From contig NZ_CP117522.1 in NCBI RefSeq assembly GCF_031679605.1, forward strand, positions 3,720,001 through 3,784,000: DNA of 64,000 nucleotides, written 5' to 3'. Below are positions 30,264 through 39,032 of the stretch, in pieces. Made by a program: the position numbers and the translations under genes. Source of the DNA: Streptomyces luomodiensis. Its GTDB lineage: Bacteria; Actinomycetota; Actinomycetes; Streptomycetales; Streptomycetaceae. The notes under the pieces were generated by a model that saw only the letters and a program-made list of their open reading frames with translations, searched no databases and had not been told where the DNA came from. Each line of letters opens with the position of its first letter. Position 1 is the stretch's first letter.

Positions 30264-30356
30264 GGGGCGCCTTAGTCGCTGTCGACGGTCGACCGTGCTC
30301 GGTCGCTCGTTCCTCGCTCCCTGCGCGCGCTCTCCCTTACGACAGCGACGCGCCCC
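30264..30356. repeat. Large imperfect inverted repeat (possible cruciform)
   Basis: GGGGCGC (30264-30270) and GTCGCTGTCG (30275-30284) pair with CGACAGCGAC (30340-30349) and GCGCCCC (30350-30356). This makes a 17-bp stem interrupted only by four bulged bases. The palindrome ACGGTCGACCGT (30285-30296) sits in the loop. It lies between two terminators and contains no gene. Confidence 0.75.
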
Positions 30357-30447
30357 TTCGGCTCACTCGCCGGTCAGACCAAGCACCCGGGGGCACTACG
30401 CCACCCATCGGCTTACCCCAGCGACCACCAGGGGCACCCCCAGCAGG

Positions 30448-30486
30448 AAAAACCAAGGGGCCGGATGCGCAATGGCACCCGGCCCC
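30448..30486 (-). terminator. Citrate synthase terminator
   Basis: On the minus strand GGGGCCGG (30486-30479) and CCGGCCCC (30464-30457) form a stem, followed by TTGG and a run of five T (30452-30448). It lies 67 bp past the citrate synthase stop codon. A second GGGGGTGCCCCC-type hairpin occurs near 30508-30520. Confidence 0.8.
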
Positions 30487-30552
30487 TCAAGAGGGAACCC
30501 CGGGGGTGCCCCCACTCAGCAAAGCGGGACGGGGGCACCGGAGAAGCGATGG

Positions 30553-31842
30553 TTACCGCTCTTCGACCGGGACGAAGTCGCGCTCGACGACGCCGGTGTA
30601 GATCTGGCGCGGGCGGCCGATGCGGGAGCCCGGCTCCTTGATCATCTCGTGCCACTGGGCGATCCAGCCCGGCAGCCGGCCGAGCGCGAACAGCACGGTG
30701 AACATCTCGGTCGGGAAGCCCATGGCCCGGTAGATCAGACCGGTGTAGAAGTCCACGTTCGGGTAGAGCTTGCGCTCCACGAAGTAGTCGTCCGCGAGGG
30801 CGTGCTCCTCGAGCTTGAGCGCGATGTCGAGCAGCTCGTCGGACTTGCCGAGGGCGGAGAGGACATCGTGCGCCGCCGACTTGATGATCTTCGCCCGGGG
30901 GTCGAAGTTCTTGTAGACGCGGTGCCCGAAGCCCATGAGCTTCACGCCGTCTTCCTTGTTCTTCACCTTGCGGATGAAGGTGTCGACGTCGCCGCCCGAG
31001 GCCTGGATGCCCTCCAGCATCTCCAGCACGGACTGGTTGGCGCCGCCGTGCAGGGGGCCCCACAGGGCGTTGATGCCCGCCGAGATGGAGGCGAACATGT
31101 TGGCCTGCGAGGAGCCGACCAGCCGGACCGTGGAGGTCGAACAGTTCTGCTCGTGGTCGGCGTGCAGGATCAGCAGCTTGTCGAGCGCGCTGACCACGAT
31201 CGGGTCGAGCTCGTACTCCTGGGCGGGGACCGAGAAGGTCATCCGGAGGAAGTTCTCGACATAGCCGAGGTCATTGCGCGGGTACACGAACGGGTGGCCG
31301 ACCGACTTCTTGTACGCGTAAGCGGCAATGGTCGGCAGCTTGGCCAGCAGCCGGATCGTCGAGAGGTTGCGCTGCTTCTCGTCGAAGGGGTTGTGGCTGT
31401 CCTGGTAGAAGGTCGACAGCGCGCTGACCACGGAGGACAGCATCGCCATCGGGTGGGCGTCGCGCGGGAAGCCGTCGTAGAACCGCTTGACGTCCTCATG
31501 GAGCAGCGTGTGGCGAGTGATGTCCTCGCGGAACGCCGCCAGTTCATCGACGGTCGGCAGCTCCCCGTTGATCAGCAGGAAGGCCGTCTCCAGGAAGGAG
31601 GCGCGCTCCGCCAGCTGCTCGATGGGGTAGCCGCGGTAACGCAGGATGCCCTGCTCACCGTCCAGGTAGGTGATCGCGGATTTGTACGCGGCGGTATTGC
31701 CGTAACCGGAATCCAGGGTCACCAGACCGGTCTGGGCGCGCAGCTTGCCGATATCAAAGCCCTTGTCGCCGACAGTGCTGTCGACCACCGGGTAGGTGTA
31801 CTCGCCGTCCCCGTACCGCACTACTACAGAGTTGTCGCTCAC
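30553..31842 (-). CDS. gltA: Citrate synthase
   Basis: A 429-aa type I citrate synthase condensing acetyl-CoA and oxaloacetate. The catalytic residues are His265 in GPLHGGANQ, His307 in GFGHRVYKNFDPR and Asp364 in PNVDFYTG, at family positions. The N-terminal beta domain (residues 1-60) is the long GltA/CitA form. I chose GTG 31842 because GAGGG lies 6 nt before it and the sequence from VSDNSVVVRY is family-like. An open frame continues upstream but through the promoter. Confidence 0.96.
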   Translation of the reverse strand: MSDNSVVVRYGDGEYTYPVVDSTVGDKGFDIGKLRAQTGLVTLDSGYGNTAAYKSAITYLDGEQGILRYRGYPIEQLAERASFLETAFLLINGELPTVDELAAFREDITRHTLLHEDVKRFYDGFPRDAHPMAMLSSVVSALSTFYQDSHNPFDEKQRNLSTIRLLAKLPTIAAYAYKKSVGHPFVYPRNDLGYVENFLRMTFSVPAQEYELDPIVVSALDKLLILHADHEQNCSTSTVRLVGSSQANMFASISAGINALWGPLHGGANQSVLEMLEGIQASGGDVDTFIRKVKNKEDGVKLMGFGHRVYKNFDPRAKIIKSAAHDVLSALGKSDELLDIALKLEEHALADDYFVERKLYPNVDFYTGLIYRAMGFPTEMFTVLFALGRLPGWIAQWHEMIKEPGSRIGRPRQIYTGVVERDFVPVEER

Positions 31843-31993
31843 GTCATCCCTCACCGACGTCTGGTTCTCTTCTTCGAGGTGCCCTGACTCCCCCCACCTT
31901 CCCCTACTCGGGTCGCGAACGTGCACTCGGGGTCGGCTGAAGAGCCTTTTGGCGGCACTGAGTGCCGCACACACGGCCATCCTGCCCCGTTCG

Positions 31994-34237
31994 TCACCGT
32001 TCGGAAACCCATCTGACACGCTCGACTCGCACATCGCCGCCGAGCCGGTGATCCAGCGCGGTACAGCGCCTCCCCGCCGAGACGGTGCGCACCGCCTGCC
32101 CCAGCGCCCGGCGCGAGCCGACCAGCACCACGAGGCGCTTGGCGCGGGTCACGGCCGTGTACAGGAGATTGCGCTGCAACATCATCCAGGCCCCGGTGGT
32201 CACCGGGATCACGACGGCCGGATACTCACTGCCCTGTGACCGGTGGATGGTCACCGCATAGGCATGAGCCAACTCGTCCAGCTCGTCGAAGTCGTACGGT
32301 ACCTCCTCGTCCTCGTCCGTCCGCACGGTCAGCCGCTGCTCATCGGTGTCGAGTGAGGTGACGACGCCAACCGTGCCGTTGAAGACCCCGTTAGCCCCTT
32401 TCTCATAATTGTTGCGGATCTGGGTCACCTTGTCGCCGACGCGGAAGACCCGGCCTCCGAAGCGGCGCTCGGCAAGGTCCGGGCGGGCCGGGGTGATGGC
32501 CTGCTGGAGCAGTCCGTTGAGGGTGCCCGCGCCCGCCGGGCCCCGGTGCATCGGGGCCAGGACCTGCACGTCACGGCGGGGGTCGAGGCCGAACTTGGCG
32601 GGGATGCGGCGGGCGGCGACATCGACCGTGAGCCGCCCGGCCTGCTCGGTGTCGTCCTCGACGAAGAGGAAGAAATCCGACAGGCCCTGAGTGACCGGCG
32701 GCACCCCCTCGTTGATCCGGTGGGCGTTGGTGACCACCCCGGACTGCTGGGCCTGGCGGAAGATCCGGGTCAGCCGCACCGCCGGGACGGGGCTGCCGGG
32801 CGCCAGCAGATCGCGCAGCACCTCCCCGGCGCCCACGCTGGGCAGCTGGTCCACATCGCCGACGAAGAGCAGATGGGCACCCGGCGGGACCGCCTTGACC
32901 AGCTTGTTGGCCAGCAGCAGATCGAGCATCGACGCCTCGTCGACCACCACCAGATCGGCGTCGAGCGGGCGGTCCCGGTCGTACGCCGCGTCCCCGCCGG
33001 GCTTGAGCTCCAGCAGCCGGTGGACGGTGGACGCCTCCGCGCCGGTCAGCTCGGACAGCCGCTTGGCGGCCCGGCCGGTGGGCGCCGCGAGCACCACCTT
33101 GGCCTTCTTGGCACGGGCCAGCTCCACCACGGACCGCACGGTGAAGGACTTGCCGCACCCCGGCCCGCCGGTCAGCACCGCGACCTTCTCGGTCAGCGCG
33201 AGCCGCACCGCCTGGCTCTGCTCGGGCGCCAGATCGGCCCCGGTGCGGCGGGCCAGCCAGCCCAGCGCCTTGTCCCAGTCCACGTCCCGGAAGGCGGGCA
33301 GCCGGTCCTCCTCGGTGCGCAGCAGCCGCAGCACCTGGCCCGCGAGGGAGATCTCGGCGCGGTGGAAGGGCACCAGATAGACGGCGGAGACCGGCTCGCC
33401 GTCCTCCGGGCCGGGGACCGGCTCGCGCACCACGCCCTCCTCCTCGGCCGCGAGCTCGCCCAGACAGTCGATGACCAGGCCGGTGTCCACCTGGAGCAAC
33501 TTCACGGCGTCCGCGATGAGCCGCTCCTCGGGGAGATAGCAGTGGCCCTGGTCGGCGGACTGGGACAGCGCGTACTGGAGGCCGGCCTTCACCCGGTCGG
33601 GGCTGTCGTGCGGAATGCCGACCGACTGGGCGATCTTGTCGGCGGTGAGGAAGCCGATGCCCCAGACGTCGGCCGCCAGCCGGTACGGCTGGTTCTTCAC
33701 GACCGAGATGGACGCGTCGCCGTACTTCTTGTAGATCCGCACCGCGATGGAGGTGGAGACGCCCACCCCCTGGAGGAAGACCATCACCTCCTTGATGGCC
33801 TTCTGCTCCTCCCAGGCGGCGGCGATCATCTTGGTGCGCTTGGGGCCGAGGCCGGGGACCTCGATCAGCCGCTCGGGCCGCTCCTCGATGACGTCGAGGG
33901 TGTCGATGCCGAAGTGCTCGGTGATCCGGTCGGCGATCCGGGGGCCGATGCCCTTGATCAGGCCCGAGCCGAGATAGCGCCGGATGCCCTGGACGGTGGC
34001 GGGGAGGACGGTCTGGTAGTTCTCGACGGTGAACTGCTTCCCGTATTGCGGGTGGGAACCCCAGCGGCCCTCCATCCGCAGCGACTCGCCGGGCTGGGCC
34101 CCCAGCAGCGCACCGACGACGGTCAGCAGATCACCGGAGCCACGGCCGGTGTCGACCCGCGCGACCGTATAGCCGTTCTCCTCATTGGCGTAGGTGATCC
34201 GCTCCAGGACCCCTTCGACCACCGCGAGTTTGAGCAT
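31994..34237 (-). CDS. recD2: RecD2-type ATP-dependent DNA helicase
   Basis: A 747-aa SF1B 5'-3' helicase of the stand-alone RecD2 family. The N-terminal OB-like and helix-hairpin-helix region (RRYLGSGLIKGIGPRIA, EVPGLGPKRT) is followed by Walker A LTGGPGCGKSFT (about 354-365). Next come Walker B VVVDEASMLD, GDVDQLPSVG, and the C-terminal SH3/UvrD-C2 parts HAYAVTIHRSQGSEYP and YTAVTRAKRLVVL. It probably acts in recombination or repair without RecBC. Start ATG 34237; the frame stays open beyond, opposite the LacI gene, but that is a shadow. Its stop lies 152 bp before the citrate synthase start. Confidence 0.93.
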   Translation of the reverse strand: MLKLAVVEGVLERITYANEENGYTVARVDTGRGSGDLLTVVGALLGAQPGESLRMEGRWGSHPQYGKQFTVENYQTVLPATVQGIRRYLGSGLIKGIGPRIADRITEHFGIDTLDVIEERPERLIEVPGLGPKRTKMIAAAWEEQKAIKEVMVFLQGVGVSTSIAVRIYKKYGDASISVVKNQPYRLAADVWGIGFLTADKIAQSVGIPHDSPDRVKAGLQYALSQSADQGHCYLPEERLIADAVKLLQVDTGLVIDCLGELAAEEEGVVREPVPGPEDGEPVSAVYLVPFHRAEISLAGQVLRLLRTEEDRLPAFRDVDWDKALGWLARRTGADLAPEQSQAVRLALTEKVAVLTGGPGCGKSFTVRSVVELARAKKAKVVLAAPTGRAAKRLSELTGAEASTVHRLLELKPGGDAAYDRDRPLDADLVVVDEASMLDLLLANKLVKAVPPGAHLLFVGDVDQLPSVGAGEVLRDLLAPGSPVPAVRLTRIFRQAQQSGVVTNAHRINEGVPPVTQGLSDFFLFVEDDTEQAGRLTVDVAARRIPAKFGLDPRRDVQVLAPMHRGPAGAGTLNGLLQQAITPARPDLAERRFGGRVFRVGDKVTQIRNNYEKGANGVFNGTVGVVTSLDTDEQRLTVRTDEDEEVPYDFDELDELAHAYAVTIHRSQGSEYPAVVIPVTTGAWMMLQRNLLYTAVTRAKRLVVLVGSRRALGQAVRTVSAGRRCTALDHRLGGDVRVERVRWVSER

Positions 34238-34361
34238 GCCCCGACCGTACCGCCGGGTGACGACAGGCCGTTCGGGCCTGTGGACAACCCCGGCCTGTGG
34301 ACAACCTCGGCGGATCATCACGATCCGGTTTCGGCCGGTGGCCGACCCCTTGCCGCCGCCC

Positions 34362-34409
34362 GTGTAATCGATTCCAATTCCGTGTGATCGACCCGTGTAA
34401 TCGATTCCA
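34362..34409 (+). promoter_or_regulatory. Repeated LacI-type operators upstream of the ribose-type operon
   Basis: GTGTAATCGATTCCA is repeated exactly at 34362-34376 and 34395-34409, with a degenerate copy (GTGTGATCGACCC) at 34382-34394. The core AATCGATT is a palindrome. They lie just before the LacI start codon, so autoregulation of the operon is likely. Confidence 0.75.
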
Positions 34410-34423
34410 CAGGGAGGTGTGCG

Positions 34424-35440
34424 GTGCCGGCCATCAAAGACGTGGCGCGGCGTGCCGGGGTCTCCGTGGCGACGGTCTCGCGGGTGCTCAACGACCACCC
34501 CTCCGTCCGCGCGGGCACCCGCGAACGGGTGCTCACCGCGGTCGCCGACCTCGGCTACCGCCCCAACGCGGTGGCCCGCTCGCTGCGCACCGCCCAGACC
34601 CGGACCCTGGGACTGGTCATCAGCGATGTGCTGAACCCCTTCTTCACGGAGCTGGCCCGTTCGGTCGAGGACGCCGCCCGCGCGCTGGGCTACAGCGTGG
34701 TCATCGGCAACGCCGACGAGCGGCCCGACCTCCAGGACCACCATGTGCGCACCCTGATGGACCGCCGCATCGACGGGCTGCTGATCAGCCCCACCGACGG
34801 CGGCTCCCCGATGATGTCGGCCGCCGCCCGCGCCGGTACCCCCATGGTCTTCGTCGACCGCTGGATCGAGGGCGAGGGCCTGGACCGGGTGCCGGTGGTC
34901 CGCACCGACGGGCGGACCGCCATCCGCGATCTGGTGGCCCATCTGTGCGCCCTGGGCCACCGCCGCCTCGCGATCATCGCGGGCCCGGCGGCCACCACGA
35001 CCGGCCGCGAGCGGGTGGACGCCTTCCGCGCCGCGCTGCGCGCGTTCGGTCTGGCGCTGTCCGACGACCACATCGGCCAGGGGGACTTCCAGGCCGGCAG
35101 CGGCCGCCGGGTGACCGCCCGCTTCCTCGATCTGCCGCACCCTCCGGACGTGGTCTTCGCCACCGACAACCTGATGGCGCTCGGCGCGATGGACGAGATC
35201 CGCGCCCGCGGGCTGCGGGTGCCGGGCGATGTGGCGCTCGCCGCGTTCGACGACATCCCCTGGTTCCTCCACACCGATCCGCCGATCACCGCCATCGCGC
35301 AGCCGACCGGAGCGCTCGGCCACGCCGCCGTACGGGCGCTGATCGATCTCGTCGAGGGGCGGCCCGCCGAGTCGGTGACCCTGTCCGCCCGTCTGGTCGC
35401 CCGCCGCTCGTGCGGCGAGCCCGAAGGGAGCACGCCATGA
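34424..35440 (+). CDS. LacI-family regulator of the ribose-type operon
   Basis: A 338-aa repressor. HTH residues 3-22 (IKDVARRAGVSVATVSRVLN), hinge helix NAVARSLRTAQ, then a periplasmic-binding-protein-like sensor domain (from LGLVISDVLNPFF) with a VFATDNLMALG core. GTG 34424 follows GGGAGG at 7 nt. It is coupled to the ATPase gene by an ATGA overlap and probably binds the ATCGAT operators before it. Inducer is likely ribose or a related sugar. Confidence 0.93.
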   Translation: MPAIKDVARRAGVSVATVSRVLNDHPSVRAGTRERVLTAVADLGYRPNAVARSLRTAQTRTLGLVISDVLNPFFTELARSVEDAARALGYSVVIGNADERPDLQDHHVRTLMDRRIDGLLISPTDGGSPMMSAAARAGTPMVFVDRWIEGEGLDRVPVVRTDGRTAIRDLVAHLCALGHRRLAIIAGPAATTTGRERVDAFRAALRAFGLALSDDHIGQGDFQAGSGRRVTARFLDLPHPPDVVFATDNLMALGAMDEIRARGLRVPGDVALAAFDDIPWFLHTDPPITAIAQPTGALGHAAVRALIDLVEGRPAESVTLSARLVARRSCGEPEGSTP

Positions 35441-37017
35441 GCCGGATCCCCGACGCCGAGGGCACGTCCGCGGGCGACGCCGGGGCGGAGCTGCTGCGCA
35501 TGGAGGGGGTCCGGAAGACCTTCCCCGGGGTGGTCGCGCTCGACGGGGTGGACTTCGATCTGCGCCGGGGCGAAGTGCACGTCCTCCTGGGCGAGAACGG
35601 CGCGGGCAAGTCCACGCTGATCAAGACGCTCTCCGGCGCCCACCGCCCCGACGGCGGGCGGATCCTGGTCGACGGCGGGCCGGTGCGCATCGCCGGCGCC
35701 CAGGACGCCGAGCGGCTCGGGATCGCCACCATCTACCAGGAGTTCAACCTGGTCCCGGACCTCACCGTGGCCGAGAACATCTTCCTGGGCCGCCAGCCGC
35801 GCCGCCTCGGCATGATCGACCGCAGGACGATGGACGCGCGCGCCGCCGAACTGCTGGCCCGTGTCGGGGTGGACGTCTCGCCCCGGGCCCGGGTCCGGGA
35901 CCTCGGCATCGCCCGGCTCCAGATGGTGGAGATCGCCAAGGCGCTGAGCCTGGACGCCCGCGTGCTGATCATGGACGAGCCGACCGCCGTGCTCACCACC
36001 GAGGAGGCCGACACGCTCTTCCGGATCGTGCGCACGCTGCGCGCGGACGGTGTGGGCATCGTCTTCATCACCCATCACCTGGAGGAGATCGCCGCCCTGG
36101 GCGACCGCGTCACCGTGCTGCGGGACGGCCGCAGCGTCGCCCGGGTCCCGGCCACCACCGACCGGGACGAGCTGGTGCGCCTGATGGTGGGCCGCTCCAT
36201 CGAGCAGCAGTACCCGCGGGAGCGCGGGGACGCCGGTGAGCCCCTGCTGAGGGTCCGCGGGCTCACCCGGAGGGGCAGCTTCACGGACATCGGCTTCGAG
36301 GTGCGGGCCGGGGAGGTGGTGGGCCTGGCCGGGCTGGTCGGCGCGGGCCGTACGGAGGTCGTGCGGGCCCTGTTCGGCGCCGACCCGTACGACTCCGGCA
36401 CCGTCGAGGTGCTCGGCCGCCCGCTGCCCCGCCATGACGTGGTGGCCGCCATGCGGGCCGGGATCGGCCTCGTACCCGAGGACCGCAAGGGGCAGGGCCT
36501 GGTCCTGGACGGCTCCGTACAGGAGAACCTGGGGCTGGTCACGCTGCGCGCCGCCACCCGCGCCGGGCTGGTGGACCGGGCCGGTCAGCGGCGCGCGGCG
36601 GCCGGTGTCGCCGAGCGGCTGGCGGTCCGGATGTCGGGGCTCGACCAGCGGGTGCGCACCCTCTCCGGCGGCAACCAGCAGAAGGTCGTCATCGGCAAGT
36701 GGCTGCTCGCCGACAGCCGGGTGCTGATCCTGGACGAGCCGACCCGCGGTATCGACGTGGCCGCCAAGGTCGAGATCTACCAGCTCATCAACGAACTCAC
36801 CGCGTCCGGCCACGCCGTCCTGATGGTCTCCAGCGATCTGCCCGAGGTGCTGGGGATGAGCGACCGGGTCCTGGTCATGGCCCAGGGCCGGATCGCGGGC
36901 GAGCTGTCCGCGCGGGACGCGACCCAGGACGCCGTGATGGCCCTGGCGGTGAAGGACGTCAAGGGCGTCGACGAAGGCGTCGGCGCCGAGGAAAAGGAGG
37001 GCTCCCGTGGCCGCTGA
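35437..37017 (+). CDS. rbsA: Sugar ABC transporter ATPase, RbsA/MglA type (two nucleotide-binding domains)
   Basis: A 526-aa duplicated ATPase. The first domain has Walker A GENGAGKST (52-60), Walker B VLIMDEPTAVL and H-loop ITHHLEE. The second has the degenerate GLVGAGRTE, signature LSGGNQQKVVIGKWL and Walker B VLILDEPTRGIDV. This asymmetry is normal for RbsA. ATG 35437 overlaps the LacI stop, and its end overlaps the next gene by 11 bp. It energises import of a pentose or similar sugar. Confidence 0.93.
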   Translation: MSRIPDAEGTSAGDAGAELLRMEGVRKTFPGVVALDGVDFDLRRGEVHVLLGENGAGKSTLIKTLSGAHRPDGGRILVDGGPVRIAGAQDAERLGIATIYQEFNLVPDLTVAENIFLGRQPRRLGMIDRRTMDARAAELLARVGVDVSPRARVRDLGIARLQMVEIAKALSLDARVLIMDEPTAVLTTEEADTLFRIVRTLRADGVGIVFITHHLEEIAALGDRVTVLRDGRSVARVPATTDRDELVRLMVGRSIEQQYPRERGDAGEPLLRVRGLTRRGSFTDIGFEVRAGEVVGLAGLVGAGRTEVVRALFGADPYDSGTVEVLGRPLPRHDVVAAMRAGIGLVPEDRKGQGLVLDGSVQENLGLVTLRAATRAGLVDRAGQRRAAAGVAERLAVRMSGLDQRVRTLSGGNQQKVVIGKWLLADSRVLILDEPTRGIDVAAKVEIYQLINELTASGHAVLMVSSDLPEVLGMSDRVLVMAQGRIAGELSARDATQDAVMALAVKDVKGVDEGVGAEEKEGSRGR

Positions 37018-38956
37018 CACGCAACTGTCCACGAAGGACCCCGGGGGCTCGGCCGTGCTGCGCCGGGTGCTGCTCGACAATGGCGCGCTGAGCGCCCTGG
37101 TGCTGCTGGTGGCGGCCCTGTCGCTGCTGTCCGGCGACTTCCTCACCACCGACAACCTCCTCAACGTCGGCGTCCAGGCGGCGGTCACCGCCGTTCTCGC
37201 CTTCGGCGTCACCTTCGTCATCGTCTCCGCGGGCATCGATCTGTCGGTCGGCTCGGTGGCCGCGCTGTCCGCCACCGTGCTCGCCTGGTCCGCGAGTTCC
37301 CAGGGGCTGCCGGTCTGGTTCTCGGCCCTGCTGGCCGTCGCCACCGGTATCGCCTGCGGTCTGGTCAGCGGGGCGCTGGTCGCGTTCGGGAAGCTGCCGC
37401 CGTTCATCGCCACGCTCGCGATGCTGTCGGTCGGCCGCGGCCTGGCCCTGGTGATCTCCCAGGGCAGCCCGATACCCGTCCCGGACGCGGTGTCCGGCCT
37501 CGGCGACACGCTCGGCGGCTGGCTGCCCGTCCCGGTGATCGTGATGGTCGTGATGGGCCTGATCACCGCGGCGGTGCTGGGGCGTACGTACGCGGGCCGC
37601 GCGATGTACGCGATCGGCGGCAACGAGGAGGCGGCCCGGCTCTCCGGTATCCGGGTGGCGCGGCAGAAGCTCGTCGTCTACGCGCTCTCCGGCGGGTTCG
37701 CGGCCGTCGCGGGCATCGTGCTCGCCTCCCGGCTGTCCTCCGCGCAGCCACAGGCGGCCGTCGGCTACGAACTCGACGCGATCGCGGCGGTCGTCATCGG
37801 CGGGGCGAGCCTGTCCGGCGGCGTCGGTAAGGCGTCCGGCACGCTCATCGGCGCGCTGATCCTGGCGGTGCTGCGCAACGGGCTCAACCTGCTGGAGGTG
37901 TCCCCCTTCTGGCAGCAGGTCGTCATCGGCGCCGTCATCGCGCTCGCGGTGCTGCTGGACACGGTGCGCCGGCGCGCCGGGGCCGGGCCGGGCGCGCCCG
38001 GGGCCGCGGCGGGCGGACCGTCCGGTGGCGGCCGTAAGACGGCCATGGGCGCGGCCAAGTTCGCGCTGGCCGCCGTGGTCGTCGCCGCCATCGCCTTCGG
38101 CGCCTCCTTCTGGCGCTCGGACTCCTCCGATGGCGCGTCCACCAGGATCGGACTGTCGGTCTCCACCCTCAACAACCCCTTCTTCGTCCAGCTGAAGGCG
38201 GGCGCCCAGGAGGAGGCCAAGCGCGCCGGGATCAGCCTTACGGTCACCGACGCCCAGAACGACGCCTCCCAGCAGGCCAATCAGATCCAGAACTTCACCA
38301 GCCAGAACATGAAGTCGATCATCATCAACCCGGTCGACTCCGATGCCGCCGGCCCCTCCGTCCGGGCCGCCGGCAAGGCGGGCATCCCGGTGCTCGCCGC
38401 CGACCGCGGCGTCAACAAGGCGACGGTCGCGACCCTGGTGGCCTCCGACAACATCGCCGGCGGCAGGCTCGCCGCCAAGACGCTCGCCGAGCGGCTCGGC
38501 AAGAAGGGCACGATCCTGGTGCTCCAGGGCACCCCCGGGACCTCGGCCTCGCGTGAGCGCGGTAAGGGCTTCGCGGAGGGCCTCAAGTCCTATCCGGGCA
38601 TCAAGGTCGTCGGCAAGCAGTCGGCCGACTTCGACCGGGCCAAGGGGCTCGATGTGACCACCAATCTGCTCCAGGGCCACCCCGGCATCGACGGGATCTT
38701 CGCCGAGAACGACGAGATGGCGCTCGGGGCCGTCAAGGCGCTCGGGTCCAAGGCGGGCACGTCCGTCAAGGTCGTCGGCTTCGACGGCACCCCGGACGGT
38801 CTGAAGGCGGTCGAGGACGGCAGCCTCGCCGCGACCGTCGCCCAGCAGCCGAAGGAGCTGGGCCGGATGGTGGTGCGGAACGCCATCAAGGCCGCCGAGG
38901 GCCAGAAGATCGGCGGGACGGTGAAGGTGCCGGTGAAGGTCGTCACCGCGAAGTGA
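37007..38956 (+). CDS. Fused sugar ABC permease and substrate-binding protein (RbsC-RbsB fusion)
   Basis: A 649-aa fusion. Residues 25-330 are an RbsC-type permease with about eight to ten helices and the motif GIDLSVGSVAALSATVLAW, plus GGNEEAARLSGIRV. A Gly/Ala-rich linker and one membrane helix (about 347-368) lead to an RbsB-type binding domain (about 378-649). That domain has LNNPFFVQLKAGAQEEAKRAG, SDNIAGGRLAAK and a FAENDEMALGAVKAL hinge strand. The binding protein is thus tethered outside the membrane to its own permease, one per subunit. GTG 37007 follows AAAAGGAGGG. Confidence 0.9.
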   Translation: MAADTQLSTKDPGGSAVLRRVLLDNGALSALVLLVAALSLLSGDFLTTDNLLNVGVQAAVTAVLAFGVTFVIVSAGIDLSVGSVAALSATVLAWSASSQGLPVWFSALLAVATGIACGLVSGALVAFGKLPPFIATLAMLSVGRGLALVISQGSPIPVPDAVSGLGDTLGGWLPVPVIVMVVMGLITAAVLGRTYAGRAMYAIGGNEEAARLSGIRVARQKLVVYALSGGFAAVAGIVLASRLSSAQPQAAVGYELDAIAAVVIGGASLSGGVGKASGTLIGALILAVLRNGLNLLEVSPFWQQVVIGAVIALAVLLDTVRRRAGAGPGAPGAAAGGPSGGGRKTAMGAAKFALAAVVVAAIAFGASFWRSDSSDGASTRIGLSVSTLNNPFFVQLKAGAQEEAKRAGISLTVTDAQNDASQQANQIQNFTSQNMKSIIINPVDSDAAGPSVRAAGKAGIPVLAADRGVNKATVATLVASDNIAGGRLAAKTLAERLGKKGTILVLQGTPGTSASRERGKGFAEGLKSYPGIKVVGKQSADFDRAKGLDVTTNLLQGHPGIDGIFAENDEMALGAVKALGSKAGTSVKVVGFDGTPDGLKAVEDGSLAATVAQQPKELGRMVVRNAIKAAEGQKIGGTVKVPVKVVTAK

Positions 38957-39032
38957 GCGTCCCACCGGCGTGGATCGTCACGGGCAACAGCACCGCCACA
39001 TGGGCTGACGAGCGAAGCGAAAGGACGTGCGG

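Noticed and set aside
30003..30275. Short plus-strand frames between copA and citrate synthase
   Set aside because: They run through the terminator at 30189-30244, lack ribosome sites and give basic low-complexity peptides; RNA structure is the better reading.
32546..34387. Plus-strand frame opposite recD2
   Set aside because: Shadow of RecD2, whose helicase motifs are complete on the minus strand.
34238..35323. N-terminal extension of RecD2 beyond ATG 34237
   Set aside because: The extension is antisense to the LacI gene; MLKLAVVEGVLERI is the family-like N-terminus.
34690..37623. 977-codon minus-strand frame opposite the LacI/RbsA/permease genes
   Set aside because: It spans several real genes in antisense and has no coherent domain content.
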